From: Burkholderia guangdongensis
GTDB taxonomy: Bacteria; Pseudomonadota; Gammaproteobacteria; Burkholderiales; Burkholderiaceae
NCBI RefSeq assembly: GCF_013403875.1
Contig: NZ_JACBNX010000019.1
Span: forward strand, 56,914 to 120,913
DNA: 64,000 nucleotides
Reading direction: 5' to 3'
Part shown: positions 1-9,453 of the stretch, piece by piece
How positions within the stretch are numbered: the first letter of the stretch is position 1
How the letters are laid out: the number at the start of each line of letters is the position of its first letter
Made by a program: the position numbers and the translations under genes
Notes under the pieces: generated by a model
The model's input: only the letters and a program-made list of their open reading frames with translations
What the model was told of the DNA's origin: nothing
Database searches by the model: none

Positions 1-167
1 CATGCACCGTCCGCCGCCGTTTCGCCGATTCGGCCGATCGTGACGTATCCGACCGGATGAACAACCGCCGGCCGCCGGAGCAGCGTAGCCAGCGGCCCCG
101 ACAACCGATCGTCGCCGACAACGGACCTGGCCTCGTCCCCGCTGGCCGATTCCAGAATGGTCATCAT
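1..167 (-). CDS. partial gene of the T6SS operon (edge-truncated; DUF6484-like possibility)
   Basis: An open frame starts at the ATG at 167 and runs off the left edge after about 55 residues. Its ATG shares one base with the stop of the pentapeptide gene upstream (TGATG). A purine-rich GAGGAGAG stretch sits just before it, and a GTG at 170 is an alternative start. The encoded piece is hydrophilic and then has a VGYVTIGRIGE stretch. That stretch recalls the short V-x-IG-R motif of DUF6484 proteins found beside DUF2169 genes in T6SS clusters. Too little is visible to assign it; the tight coupling is the firm evidence that it belongs to the operon. Confidence 0.55.
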   Translation of the reverse strand, partial: MMTILESASGDEARSVVGDDRLSGPLATLLRRPAVVHPVGYVTIGRIGETAADGA

Positions 168-1237
168 CACTCTCCTCTTGCCCCAGGTTGGACACGTCGT
201 TGCCATGCATCGTCATCGTCGGCAAACGCGTGCTCGAAAATCGCTTGTCGTGTATCCGCGGCGAGCCATGCGCGCCTCGGCTGTCCGGTCAACAGGCCAG
301 CCCGGCAATCGCAACCATTCAGATCGACCGTCTCGAGTTCGGCGCCCCGCGCGTCCAGTCTCTCGAGGCGAGCGCCCGTCAGCTTCACGCGAAGGAGCCG
401 CGCATGGCGGAATGCGACGCGTGGCGCATGCAATCGCTGAAGATCGCAGTCCGCCAGCACCGCGTGATCGAAAATCGCCTGCGTCAGATCGGTTCCCGAT
501 ACCGACAGGCCGCGGACCTTCGCATGATCGAAGCTCGCAAACGGTAGGCGGCTCTCGTCGATCCGGCCTTCCGTCCACGTGCAATGCGACCAGGCGGCCT
601 GGCGCAGATCACACTCGCGAACGATCATTCCTTCGATCTGCGAATCAATCCACCTCACGTTGATTCCTCGACAATGCTCGATCGCATGCCGATTGCAGCG
701 ACTCTTTCCGACAATGAAATTCACCAGCTCCGCCGAGCGGATGCCGAGGTCCGCGGATGCCACGTCGATCCACGACGTATCCGACCAATGCCCGCCATTC
801 AGCGTGACGTTCGCGAGATGGCTTGCGACGAACGACACGTGCGCCGTCCGCACGCGTTCGAAATGCCAGTCCACGCCATCCGTCTTCGAGAAAATCGAGT
901 CCCGGACCTGTCCGCCCCGCCATTCGGCGCCCCGGATCTCGCCGCCGGTCAACGACAGCCCCCGTAGCCGGCAGTCGTCCCATGTCGTTTCGATGACGCG
1001 GCAGTTCTCGTGATGGATGCGGATCGCCTCGCAACGCTCGAAACGATTGCCGTCGAATCGGCAATCGACGAAGTTCACGTTCGACATCCGGCAGTCGGAC
1101 CACGTCAAATGATCGAAATGACAGCCTTCGTAGATCACGTCGGCCAGATCGAGTCCACGATGAGACGACGTGTAGTGCCGCTTCCTGATGACCAGCGGGA
1201 GCGCCGGCGCTGCCGTCGACGGATTTGGGGCGTTCAT
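167..1237 (-). CDS. pentapeptide-repeat protein of the T6SS operon
   Basis: This 356-residue protein is built almost entirely of irregular pentapeptide-type units: A/C at one position, then D/N, then L or F, as in CRFDGNRFERCEA and DLTQAIFDHAVLADCDL. It should fold as a right-handed quadrilateral beta helix. The ATG at 1237 overlaps the stop of the upstream gene by four bases and is preceded by a strong GGAGG site. Pentapeptide proteins beside vgrG are thought to act as adaptors or scaffolds in cargo loading, so that role is inferred from context. No enzyme motif or signal peptide is visible. It resembles the C-terminal half of the preceding protein, which suggests the two arose by duplication. 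Confidence 0.8.
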   Translation of the reverse strand: MNAPNPSTAAPALPLVIRKRHYTSSHRGLDLADVIYEGCHFDHLTWSDCRMSNVNFVDCRFDGNRFERCEAIRIHHENCRVIETTWDDCRLRGLSLTGGEIRGAEWRGGQVRDSIFSKTDGVDWHFERVRTAHVSFVASHLANVTLNGGHWSDTSWIDVASADLGIRSAELVNFIVGKSRCNRHAIEHCRGINVRWIDSQIEGMIVRECDLRQAAWSHCTWTEGRIDESRLPFASFDHAKVRGLSVSGTDLTQAIFDHAVLADCDLQRLHAPRVAFRHARLLRVKLTGARLERLDARGAELETVDLNGCDCRAGLLTGQPRRAWLAADTRQAIFEHAFADDDDAWQRRVQPGARGE

Positions 1238-3471
1238 CCCTGCCTCCTCGGCACATCGAGCCTGCCCGCGTTCAGGTTGTGGCGCCACGCGCCCGCACCG
1301 GGAAGGTGTGCCCAACCCATCCGCGCGCGGATCAGGTTGCAGTCGCGCACCCGGGTTTCGTGCATGTCCGCGCCGTACAGCATCGCTTCCTTCAACGAGC
1401 AACGGTCGAACGAGGCGCCAAGCAGGCGGGCATGCGTCAGATTTGCCCCTTCGAGCACGGTGTGCGACCAGATGGAGCGTTCCGCTTTCAGGTGCTGGGC
1501 ATTGAGTCGAACGAACGAGCAGTGCTCGACCCGCAGCGCGTCCGCATGCAGATCCTGAAAGCTCGATGACTGAAACACGCAGTCGCTGACGCGCGCGCGG
1601 TCGATCGACGTGCGGTGCGACAATACCGCGAACGAGAGCGTGCACTGCTGCCATGTGCTGGCCGTCAGATCGCTCAGCAGCACACTCGGCTTCGCCAGCT
1701 TGCATTGCGCAAGCGCCAGGCCGGCGAATTCGCATTCGACGATCGCGAGACTGTCGGCCTGCACGCGAACCCAGGCCCAGCGACGGGCGTCGACCCGGTT
1801 CCACGACACGCTCGTCCATGCCACGTCGCGCACCGTTCCCCCCTCGCCGCCGCCGCCCTGGACCGTCACCAGGGACCAGGCGCCGCCTGTCGCCGACAGC
1901 GCGTCGAGCCCGCATTCGTCGATACTGACGCGCTCCAGCTCGACGTTGTTCCATGCGCCGCGCCGCAGCAGGCTGCGGACCAGCGCGCCACCGTGCCAGA
2001 TCACGCCGTCAAACACCGCATCGACGAATGAACAGTCGACCATGTGCACCTGGATCAAACGGCTGTTCCGCCAGATGCTCCGATCGAATCGGCAGCGCTC
2101 GAAACGCAGCGCCTGCATGCGCCAGCCGTCGAAACTCAATCCGGACAGATCCGCGTCGCGGATCGTCTCATCCTTCAGTTCCGAATGGCCGGCTCCGCCG
2201 AAATAGGCTCGCCAATCGCGGCCGCGGTCGCGGTCGCGGGACGGCGCGACTGGCCATGCCGCATCGCCGGCCGCGTCCCGGAGACCGTGCGACGCCTGCT
2301 GGCCGGCTCGCGCCTCCATCAGAGACTGCCGGTGGCGCTCGAGCCGTTCGACGATCTCCGTGCGCGGTCGCGACGGCGGCGAGAAGCGCGGATGGTCATC
2401 GGCGTCGAGAATCAACTCCCAGGCCCAGCCCTTTTCGGTCGACGGCATCAGCACGTGATCCGCCAGTTGCGTCGGGTCGGTGGAGGACACGTCAGCGCGC
2501 TGCGCGGCAAACGCCATCATGGCGCCGGTGTCGATCCGCTCGCCCGCGTCTTTCAGCGACGCCACCAGCATCTCCGGCGCATCGTCCAGCACATAATCGA
2601 TCGTGACCGCCCCATTCCACCACAGCACGCCGACATCGCTGTCGGGCAGAAGCCAGACGGTCTGCTGACGTAACGCCACCTGCTCGGCGTCAGGGTGACC
2701 GGTACGCGTCACCAGCGCAACCGCGGCGAGACGCGGCAGCGTACCGGCATAGCCTTCTCCGCGCGCGCCGAAGCCGTTCAACTGAAAGGGAGCGCCGGCT
2801 GCCCACACGTCGCCACGCGACCACTGATCGGGCGCGGCCTGCTGAAAGAACCTCGGGTCGACGCTTTCCGGCCAGCCCATGTGAGTACCGTCACGCGCCA
2901 TCGCTTCCGCGGAGCCTGGGCGATGCGGCATCCACTGGCGGCGCTCGGGCCAGTCGGTCCCGAGCACGCCCATTGCGGCCAGCGGCTCCGGGCGAACGCC
3001 AAACGTGGAGACGCGCTGCAACGGTGCCGTGCCGGACGCGATCCCGAACGGGTTTTCGCCCGCATGGCCCGCGGCCGCCTCCGTCGGATCGATTGCAACC
3101 GTCGCGAATCCCCCCGGTGCATCGCGCCCGTCGGCACGCGCCTGACACGAGACGGTCTTGCGCACGCCATCCAGTTCCGCCAACGCCGCCCAATCGACCG
3201 TGCGGCCGACTTCATCGGCCGGCACGCGGCATACCGAATGTCCGGCGAGCATCCATTCCGCGCGCCATTTCGGCATCGCCGCCTCCACGAGCGGCATCGA
3301 CGGAGCCGCGGCCTTGACGGCCTCCCAAACGGCTGCCTCGTGGACCAGTATCGCCGGCTCGCTGAGCCGAAAGCCCACGCCGATACTGATTGCCAGCATC
3401 GGCCGGGAACCGATCTGCGTGCGCGTCGTCGCGATGAGCGCGGCCTGTGGTTTGATGTGGCGCAGCGGCAT
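1234..3471 (-). CDS. DUF2169 domain protein with C-terminal pentapeptide repeats (T6SS adaptor candidate)
   Basis: The 745-residue protein has two parts. About residues 1-330 match the DUF2169 type found next to VgrG and PAAR genes; for example, a WALLPDSD-like block is read here as WLLPDSDVGVLWWNG. After an arginine-rich linker near residue 390, about residues 415-735 are pentapeptide repeats (DLSGLSFDG, NLTHARLLGASFD). DUF2169 proteins are regarded as T6SS effector or spike-loading factors; the exact cargo cannot be read here. The ATG at 3471 shares one base with the vgrG stop, and the last four bases overlap the next start, so translation is probably coupled. It is expected to be cytoplasmic. 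Confidence 0.82.
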   Translation of the reverse strand: MPLRHIKPQAALIATTRTQIGSRPMLAISIGVGFRLSEPAILVHEAAVWEAVKAAAPSMPLVEAAMPKWRAEWMLAGHSVCRVPADEVGRTVDWAALAELDGVRKTVSCQARADGRDAPGGFATVAIDPTEAAAGHAGENPFGIASGTAPLQRVSTFGVRPEPLAAMGVLGTDWPERRQWMPHRPGSAEAMARDGTHMGWPESVDPRFFQQAAPDQWSRGDVWAAGAPFQLNGFGARGEGYAGTLPRLAAVALVTRTGHPDAEQVALRQQTVWLLPDSDVGVLWWNGAVTIDYVLDDAPEMLVASLKDAGERIDTGAMMAFAAQRADVSSTDPTQLADHVLMPSTEKGWAWELILDADDHPRFSPPSRPRTEIVERLERHRQSLMEARAGQQASHGLRDAAGDAAWPVAPSRDRDRGRDWRAYFGGAGHSELKDETIRDADLSGLSFDGWRMQALRFERCRFDRSIWRNSRLIQVHMVDCSFVDAVFDGVIWHGGALVRSLLRRGAWNNVELERVSIDECGLDALSATGGAWSLVTVQGGGGEGGTVRDVAWTSVSWNRVDARRWAWVRVQADSLAIVECEFAGLALAQCKLAKPSVLLSDLTASTWQQCTLSFAVLSHRTSIDRARVSDCVFQSSSFQDLHADALRVEHCSFVRLNAQHLKAERSIWSHTVLEGANLTHARLLGASFDRCSLKEAMLYGADMHETRVRDCNLIRARMGWAHLPGAGAWRHNLNAGRLDVPRRQG

Positions 3472-5762
3472 CAGCTTTTCACCTGCATGCCGACTTTTTT
3501 CAGGTCGATGCCGGTGTCGGCATAGCTCGCGCCGGTATACGCAAAGCTGAACCCGGTCGTCGACACGCTGCTGCCGGTCGCCGAAACACTCGACCCCACC
3601 GCGTTCGTCGAACTGCCGATCGCTACTGCGCTCGATCCCACCGCGCTCGTCAGGCTTCCGATCGTCGAGGTCGACACGCCCGCGATGATCGTCGACGTGC
3701 CGGTCGTCCAGACCGATGAGCCCATGATGACGTTCGACGTGCCCGTCACCACCGTGCTGTTGCCCGTCACGGCGTTCGACGTGCCGGTATAGGCCTCCGA
3801 CACGCCGATCGTGCTCCGTGATTGCCCCGTGAACGACATGCTGACGTCCGTCATCGACGCCGCGATGCCCGTCATGCTGGTGGCGACGCCGGTTACCGCC
3901 GTGCTCGTTCCGACCACGCTGGTCGCCATGCCGGTAAACTTCGTGGCGGTGCCGATCGCTTCGGCATAGACGCCAATGTACGCCGAGTACACGCCGTTGA
4001 AGGACGTGTTCACGCCGGTAAACGTCGTATCGACACCCTTGAAGCCGAATCCGACGCCGGTGAAGGACGTACTGAGTCCCGTAAACGCCGTGGAAACGCC
4101 CGTGAAACTGGCCGACAGACCGGTGTACGAAATCGAAATGCCGGTGTAACTGACCGTCATGCCGGTGACCGACGTGGCCGTTCCCTTGACGGACGTATTC
4201 ATGTCCTGGCCGACGGCTTTGGAGCTGTTGCGCTCGCACGTCTCCTGCATGTCGCGTTCGGAATGGAGCATCAGGCGCTCCGCGCCGCGCTGATCGTCGA
4301 ACGTGAGCTGGCTCGCGTTCTGGTTCTGCCCAGCGGACTTCACCGAGCGTGATACCAGCCCCGTATAGCGAACGTCCTTCGGCAAATCGTACGGCGTCGG
4401 ATTCTCGCCGTTGTAGACGATGCCCGTCACGAGCGGCCGGTCGAGATCGCCGTCCACATAGGTCACCAGCACTTCCTGGCCGACGCGCGGCATCGCGAGC
4501 ACGCCCCACCCTTTCCCGGCCCAGGCTTGCGACACCCGGATCCAGCACGACGCGTCGGCTTCCGACGTCTTGTAGCGATCCCAGTGGAAATGCACGCGAA
4601 TCCGCCCCAGCTTGTCGGTATGCACCTCCGACATCTGCGGCCCGACCACAGTCGCGCTCTGGATACCCGGCACTTCCGGCCGTCGAGTCACGAGCAGCGG
4701 CCGATAGGGCTGGTCGTCCTCGAGCGCGCGGAATTTCACCGCGACATTGCGGCCCTGCGAGGTGCTGTCCGGACCGTCCTGGATAAACGACAGCTCGCTG
4801 CCGATCACGTAGTAGCGGCGATTGCGCGTCGGCGCCGGATAGCCGGCGAGCGTAAATGCCCGCCCGGTCGCCAGGCCGCGAACATTCGCGTGGCCGTTCA
4901 GCACGCGCGCATCGGCTTGAAACGCCTCCAGTCTCAAGCGCGCGAGCCGCTCGCCGCCCTGCGGATCCTGGTAGCCCGTTCCGTAGTCGTAGTACTCGAG
5001 CGCCACCCCCGACAACGCGGGCGCCGACGTTGCCCGCGCGTCGCTGTCGAGCCGGTTCGATGGCGCCAGGTAATTGAAGTCGCGCAATGCGACGTTGTTC
5101 GATCGTACCCGCCGCGTGCGCTGCAGTCGCTGCACGCCCTCCCGGCCCTGAATCGCCCGGGACTCCTCGCCGTCCGGAAGATACTGCAACTGGCCGGACG
5201 AGAAGGACAGATCCTCGAAGCGCGGATGATCCGACAGCACGACCACGTGTCGATCCGCCTCGTGTTCGACCCAGAAATAGATGCCCTCGTCCTCGAGCAG
5301 GCGCTTGACGAAGTTCAGGTCGGTTTCCTGAAACTGCACGCAATATTCACGCGGCTCATACGCGCCTTCGAGGTCGCGGCGGTAATCGAAACGCTGATGC
5401 CCGCGGAAAACCTGTTCGACGATCTCCGGCACCGACAGATTCTGGAAGATCCGGCTGTTGCGGTTTTCCTGGAGAAACGACAGCCAGCTTCCCAGTTCGA
5501 GCGTATAGGTGTACTGGCCGCTCAGTTGTCCGGTGTCGTAACCGCCGAACACGAACGCATTGAAGGTTCGCATCGCGCCGTCGCCCAGATCGATGTCGGC
5601 CGACAGCGACGTGCCCAGCAGCATGTCGAGATCCAGCTCCGGATCGCGGCTCAGCAAGTCGAGACGGTAGGCCGGCTCCTGCGAGAAATTCTCCCGAACG
5701 GACAGCGAAAGTGCGACGACGCTCGAGTCCAGCGCATCACCGCGCAATTCGATCAGACGCAT
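3471..5762 (-). CDS. vgrG: VgrG spike protein (TssI) with an unusual heptad-repeat tail
   Basis: The 763-residue protein has the gp27-like N-terminal base (residues 1-360; FQETDLNFVKRLLEDEGIY is a typical VgrG stretch). It then has a gp5-like OB fold with the conserved WIRVSQAWAGKGWG block and GQEVLVTYVDGD near residue 420. Residues 526-749 form 32 uninterrupted seven-residue repeats, treated separately below. It forms the trimeric tip of the T6SS needle. It starts 10 bases inside the end of clpV and leads directly into the DUF2169 gene, so the two following genes are likely dedicated to loading this spike. No extra enzymatic domain follows the repeats; the protein ends in a short lysine-containing tail. 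Confidence 0.93.
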   Translation of the reverse strand: MRLIELRGDALDSSVVALSLSVRENFSQEPAYRLDLLSRDPELDLDMLLGTSLSADIDLGDGAMRTFNAFVFGGYDTGQLSGQYTYTLELGSWLSFLQENRNSRIFQNLSVPEIVEQVFRGHQRFDYRRDLEGAYEPREYCVQFQETDLNFVKRLLEDEGIYFWVEHEADRHVVVLSDHPRFEDLSFSSGQLQYLPDGEESRAIQGREGVQRLQRTRRVRSNNVALRDFNYLAPSNRLDSDARATSAPALSGVALEYYDYGTGYQDPQGGERLARLRLEAFQADARVLNGHANVRGLATGRAFTLAGYPAPTRNRRYYVIGSELSFIQDGPDSTSQGRNVAVKFRALEDDQPYRPLLVTRRPEVPGIQSATVVGPQMSEVHTDKLGRIRVHFHWDRYKTSEADASCWIRVSQAWAGKGWGVLAMPRVGQEVLVTYVDGDLDRPLVTGIVYNGENPTPYDLPKDVRYTGLVSRSVKSAGQNQNASQLTFDDQRGAERLMLHSERDMQETCERNSSKAVGQDMNTSVKGTATSVTGMTVSYTGISISYTGLSASFTGVSTAFTGLSTSFTGVGFGFKGVDTTFTGVNTSFNGVYSAYIGVYAEAIGTATKFTGMATSVVGTSTAVTGVATSMTGIAASMTDVSMSFTGQSRSTIGVSEAYTGTSNAVTGNSTVVTGTSNVIMGSSVWTTGTSTIIAGVSTSTIGSLTSAVGSSAVAIGSSTNAVGSSVSATGSSVSTTGFSFAYTGASYADTGIDLKKVGMQVKS
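3516..4187 (-). repeat. 32 tandem seven-residue repeats in VgrG
   Basis: The 672 bases encode exactly 32 heptads, residues 526-749 of VgrG. The consensus is [T/I/V]-G-x-[S/A]-x-x-[aromatic/small]. Examples are TGISISY, TGLSASF, IGSSTNA and VGSSVSA. Only the second-position glycine is nearly invariant; TDVSMSF is the one clear exception. The pattern resembles the YadA-head left-handed beta roll as much as the octapeptide beta helix of phage gp5. Confidence 0.9.
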
Positions 5763-8479
5763 GCCGATTCTCCTTCCGAGCCGGCATGCGCCGGCGAGAC
5801 CGCGCTGTCATCCGCCGCGTCATCGGCGGCAATCGTCATGCCGATGTGGGTTGAGCCGGCATCCCCATCATCGAACGACAGCGACAACGTGTCGCCGACG
5901 GACAGCCGGACCGTCCGCAACGGTCGATCTTCAGCGCGCGCGGCAAGCAAGCCCCGCGCGATCGCGGGCATCACGTGCTGGCGCAGCAAATCGCGCACCG
6001 CTCGACCGTTTGCCGGATGCCGTGAAATCGCCTGCGCAATCCAGTTCGCCACGCCGTCATCGACGCGCCATGCGAAGCCATTCTGCGCGAGCCGCTGGCC
6101 GATCTCGTCGAGTGCCTGATGCGCAATGCCCGTCAGCGCGCCGACATCGAGCGGCCGGAACGCGACGATCTGGATCCGGGCAAGCAGCGCCGCCGAGAAG
6201 CGCCCTTGCAGTCGCCCACGCACCAGCGCCTCGAGCCTGGCCTGGGACACATGCGGATCCGCGTGGCACGCCGCTTCGATATCCGCGTCCCCGAGATTGG
6301 TCGTCAACAGAATCAGGCTGTTGCGAAAATTGATGCGCCGCCCTTCGCCGTCCTCCATCCAGCCCTGGTCGAACACCTGGTAGAAGACTTCATGAATATC
6401 CGGGTGCGCGCGGTCGAACTCGTCAAGCAACAGCACGCTGTACGGCCGCTTCCTGATCGCTTCGGTCAATCGGCCGCCTTTACCGTAACCCGCGTAGCCG
6501 GGCGGCGCCCCTTTCAGCGTCGACACGGTATGCGCCTCCTGGAACTCGTTCATGTTGAATTGCACGAGACTGCGCGCGCCGCCGAACAGCAATTCGGCAA
6601 GCTTCGCGGCCGCCTGACTCTTGCCGGTGCCCGTGGGACCCGCAAGCAACATGACGCCGATCGGACGCTGCGGATCCCCGAGCCCGGAATGTGATACCTG
6701 CAGCGCCTGCGCGATCGAGCGCAGCCCTCCCGCTTGGCCGTGGATGTTCGCGTTGAGCGACGCCTCGAGCGCCGCGATTCTCTGCGCGTCGTCCTGCGCG
6801 AGCTGTACGACCGGCACACCAGTCCATTCCGCAAGCACTTCGGCAATGACGCGTTCGTCCACCCAGGGCCGCACCCACCGGTCGGCACCGGCGCGCATCG
6901 CCAGCGCCGCGCCATCGGCGGACTCCGCCAGCGCGGCGCCAGTTGCGCGCTCCCGTTTCGGCTCACTGGTCTCCGCGTTCAAGCGCTCGAGCCAGGCGCG
7001 CACTTCCTCGCGCTGCGCGTCGACCTCCCTTTCGAGCGAGCGCGCCTGCATCGTCAACTGATCGCGGCGAGCCGCGAGTTCGGCCTCGTCTCCCGGCGTA
7101 TCGACGCCCATCCTCCGGTCGCTGGCGCGCCAGCCGAGCGTCTGCCCGATCGAGCGAGTCTGCTCGATGAGCCGCTCCAGCTCGGGCGGCACGCCGCTCT
7201 GGCTCATCGCGACGCGCGCGCACGCCGTGTCCAGCAGGCTGATCGCCTTGTCGGGCAACTGACGGGCCGGCAGGTAGCGGCGCGACAGCGTCACCGCGCC
7301 ATGCAGCGCGGCATCCACGATGAACACCTGGTGATGCCGCGCGAATCGCGGCGCAATGGTGCGAAGCATGTCGACGGCGGTGACGTCGTCCGGCTCCTCG
7401 ATGGACACGGCCTGAAAGCGCCGGACCAGCGCCGCGTCCGGCTCGATATGCTGCTTGTATTCCGCCCAGGTCGTCGCGGCAACCATCCGCAACTGGCCGC
7501 GCGCGAGCATCGGTTTGATCAGGTTCGCCGCATCGCCGGTCCCGGCCGAACCGCCCGCCCCGATCAGCGTATGCGTCTCGTCGCAGAACAGGATCACGGG
7601 CCCCGGCATCGCGAGCACCGCATCCATCAACGCCTTCAGCCGCTGCTCGAACTCGCCTCGAACCCCGGCGCCCGCCTGCAATCGAGCCAGATCCAGCGCC
7701 CAGACCTGCGCGTCCACCATGCCGGGTGGGACGGCCCCGGCGTGAATCTTCTGCGCGAGCGCCTCGACGACGGCCGTCTTGCCGACCCCCGCTTCGCCGA
7801 GCAGAATCGGATTGTTCTGACGCCGCCGCGACAGGATATCGATCACGGTGCGCAATTCGCCGTCACGGCCGACCACCGGATCCAGTTCGCCATGGGCCGC
7901 CTGATCCGTCACGCACGTCGCCCATTTCGACAGCACCTCCCGGGGCGTGTCGCCCGTCGCCGCTGCGCCCGCGATTGCACTGTCGCGCGGCTCCGGGCAC
8001 TCGTCGGCCTCTGGCCAGCCGGCCGCGAGCGTGTCGTATCGCTCGACGATCTCATCCAGTGACGCGGCCGTGATGCCGTTCCGCACGCGTTGCTGTAACC
8101 AGCGGCGCGTCGATTCGTCGTCGAGCCAGGAGAGCAGCAGGTGTCCGGAACGCACCGTGGCCGCCGGCGCGGCGGTGCGGCTCCAGATCACCGCCGGGCC
8201 GACGCTGTGTTCGAGCGCACGGGAGATGTCGCGCAACGACTCGCCACCGACATCGAACGTGTCGAGCGCCTTTTCCAACTGGTGCTTCACGTCGCCGAGG
8301 TCATGCCCCCACGCCGTGAGCAGCCGCGCAAAATCGCTCTGCTCGCGCTGAAGCAGGCACATCGCCCAATGGTCCAGGTCGATGAACATGTGCCGCCGCG
8401 CGCGCCCGAGCACGGTCGCATCGACGAGCGCCGCATAGGCCGTGCGGCCCAGACAGTTGAATATGCGTTCACGATTCAC
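5753..8479 (-). CDS. clpV: T6SS AAA+ ATPase ClpV (TssH)
   Basis: This 908-residue ClpB/ClpV ATPase takes contracted TssB/TssC sheaths apart with ATP so that the T6SS can refire. An N-terminal Clp domain spans about residues 1-160. The first AAA module has Walker A GEAGVGKT at residue 228 and Walker B near FCDE at residues 298-301. A middle coiled coil (about 430-510) is followed by a second Walker A, GPTGTGKS, near residue 611. The start is GTG at 8479, overlapping the tssG stop by four bases. The end overlaps the vgrG start by 10 bases. Length and domain order match the ClpV family, and no defect is seen. Confidence 0.95.
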   Translation of the reverse strand: MNRERIFNCLGRTAYAALVDATVLGRARRHMFIDLDHWAMCLLQREQSDFARLLTAWGHDLGDVKHQLEKALDTFDVGGESLRDISRALEHSVGPAVIWSRTAAPAATVRSGHLLLSWLDDESTRRWLQQRVRNGITAASLDEIVERYDTLAAGWPEADECPEPRDSAIAGAAATGDTPREVLSKWATCVTDQAAHGELDPVVGRDGELRTVIDILSRRRQNNPILLGEAGVGKTAVVEALAQKIHAGAVPPGMVDAQVWALDLARLQAGAGVRGEFEQRLKALMDAVLAMPGPVILFCDETHTLIGAGGSAGTGDAANLIKPMLARGQLRMVAATTWAEYKQHIEPDAALVRRFQAVSIEEPDDVTAVDMLRTIAPRFARHHQVFIVDAALHGAVTLSRRYLPARQLPDKAISLLDTACARVAMSQSGVPPELERLIEQTRSIGQTLGWRASDRRMGVDTPGDEAELAARRDQLTMQARSLEREVDAQREEVRAWLERLNAETSEPKRERATGAALAESADGAALAMRAGADRWVRPWVDERVIAEVLAEWTGVPVVQLAQDDAQRIAALEASLNANIHGQAGGLRSIAQALQVSHSGLGDPQRPIGVMLLAGPTGTGKSQAAAKLAELLFGGARSLVQFNMNEFQEAHTVSTLKGAPPGYAGYGKGGRLTEAIRKRPYSVLLLDEFDRAHPDIHEVFYQVFDQGWMEDGEGRRINFRNSLILLTTNLGDADIEAACHADPHVSQARLEALVRGRLQGRFSAALLARIQIVAFRPLDVGALTGIAHQALDEIGQRLAQNGFAWRVDDGVANWIAQAISRHPANGRAVRDLLRQHVMPAIARGLLAARAEDRPLRTVRLSVGDTLSLSFDDGDAGSTHIGMTIAADDAADDSAVSPAHAGSEGESACV

Positions 8480-9453
8480 GCGTCACCCCGGAAAGATTCA
8501 TGGACAGTCAGCGTACGAAGCGCATGATTCGGCCTCGACCACGCGTCGACGCCGATCCGCATGCGGCCGATCCTCCCCGCCAGTTCGGGACACGTGCGCA
8601 CCTGAACCTTGATGACGGGATCGACCGCTCCATCGACGAAATCGGATGCGACCGCGCATACCGCCATCACGGCCGGCGCGCGGCGCTGCCAACGATGGAA
8701 CTCGCCGGCCGCCAGCGGGCCGATCACGATCTCCATCGAATACTGGACGTCCCAGATCCGTGCCCCGAGCCGCCACGTGCCGACGCGCCTCCGGGCACCC
8801 GTGGCGTGCATCACGGAAACCCAGCGGCCGTGGCGCGGCACGACCTTCAGCGGAACATGGAAATAAGCGCCGAGCACTCGCTGCAAATCCACCAGCGAGC
8901 GGCGCCGCGCGCAATAGGCGCCCGGAAACGCGTGCCGGCAAGCCATCGCATCGCGTGCGACCGCCGCGTCCTGTCGTGCGTTCGCGAATGACGTGACCCG
9001 CTCGACGAACGCATTGCGTCCACGCTCGCAGCCGAGCACCGGATGCATCGACGACCACGCGAGATAGTGCATCCACGCCAGATCGCCACAGACCAGATTG
9101 ACGAAGCGCTCGAAAGCCGGATTGCGCTCGACGTTTCGCTCGTGCATCGCATGTTCGGTCACGGACAGCGGCATCGGCCCGTATGGCGCGAACAAACCGA
9201 AATGTCGCTGGATCACGCTGACCCGGGGGCCGTCGCGGTGGTCGATACCGCGTCGCTGCCGGACGTCGATGCGTGAAATTTCGGTGCTCGCGAAGCCCAT
9301 GTCGGCCGATTGCTCGATTCGCAGCCAGCCCGGACTGCGTCGCACGAATCGAGATGAGCCGTTACGTTCACGCTCCAGCATCTCGATCCGGCGCATCAGT
9401 TCGAAAAACGTCCGGCGTGGCGACAGGACCTGCAGGATCCGTTCGAATTTCAC
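8476..9453 (-). CDS. tssG: T6SS baseplate subunit TssG
   Basis: The 325-residue protein matches TssG (ImpH/VasB) in length and position after tssF. It has the typical N-terminal FFELMRRIE block, a central FGPLP-like stretch read here as FGLFAPYGPMP, and a DLQRVLGAYFHVPL region. TssG joins TssE, TssF and TssK to form the cytoplasmic wedge of the T6SS baseplate. The GTG start at 9453 overlaps the tssF stop by four bases and has a GGGAGG site upstream. It is slightly basic and lacks signals or membrane segments. Confidence 0.92.
   Translation of the reverse strand: MKFERILQVLSPRRTFFELMRRIEMLERERNGSSRFVRRSPGWLRIEQSADMGFASTEISRIDVRQRRGIDHRDGPRVSVIQRHFGLFAPYGPMPLSVTEHAMHERNVERNPAFERFVNLVCGDLAWMHYLAWSSMHPVLGCERGRNAFVERVTSFANARQDAAVARDAMACRHAFPGAYCARRRSLVDLQRVLGAYFHVPLKVVPRHGRWVSVMHATGARRRVGTWRLGARIWDVQYSMEIVIGPLAAGEFHRWQRRAPAVMAVCAVASDFVDGAVDPVIKVQVRTCPELAGRIGRMRIGVDAWSRPNHALRTLTVHESFRGDA

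Noticed and set aside
3516..4187. Tandem DNA repeats suggesting a CRISPR-like or satellite array
   Set aside because: The period is 21 bases in phase with coding, with variable third bases. It is a protein repeat in VgrG.
4527..6119. A long plus-strand frame opposite vgrG and clpV
   Set aside because: Arg/His-rich, without ribosome site or domain; a shadow of the T6SS genes.
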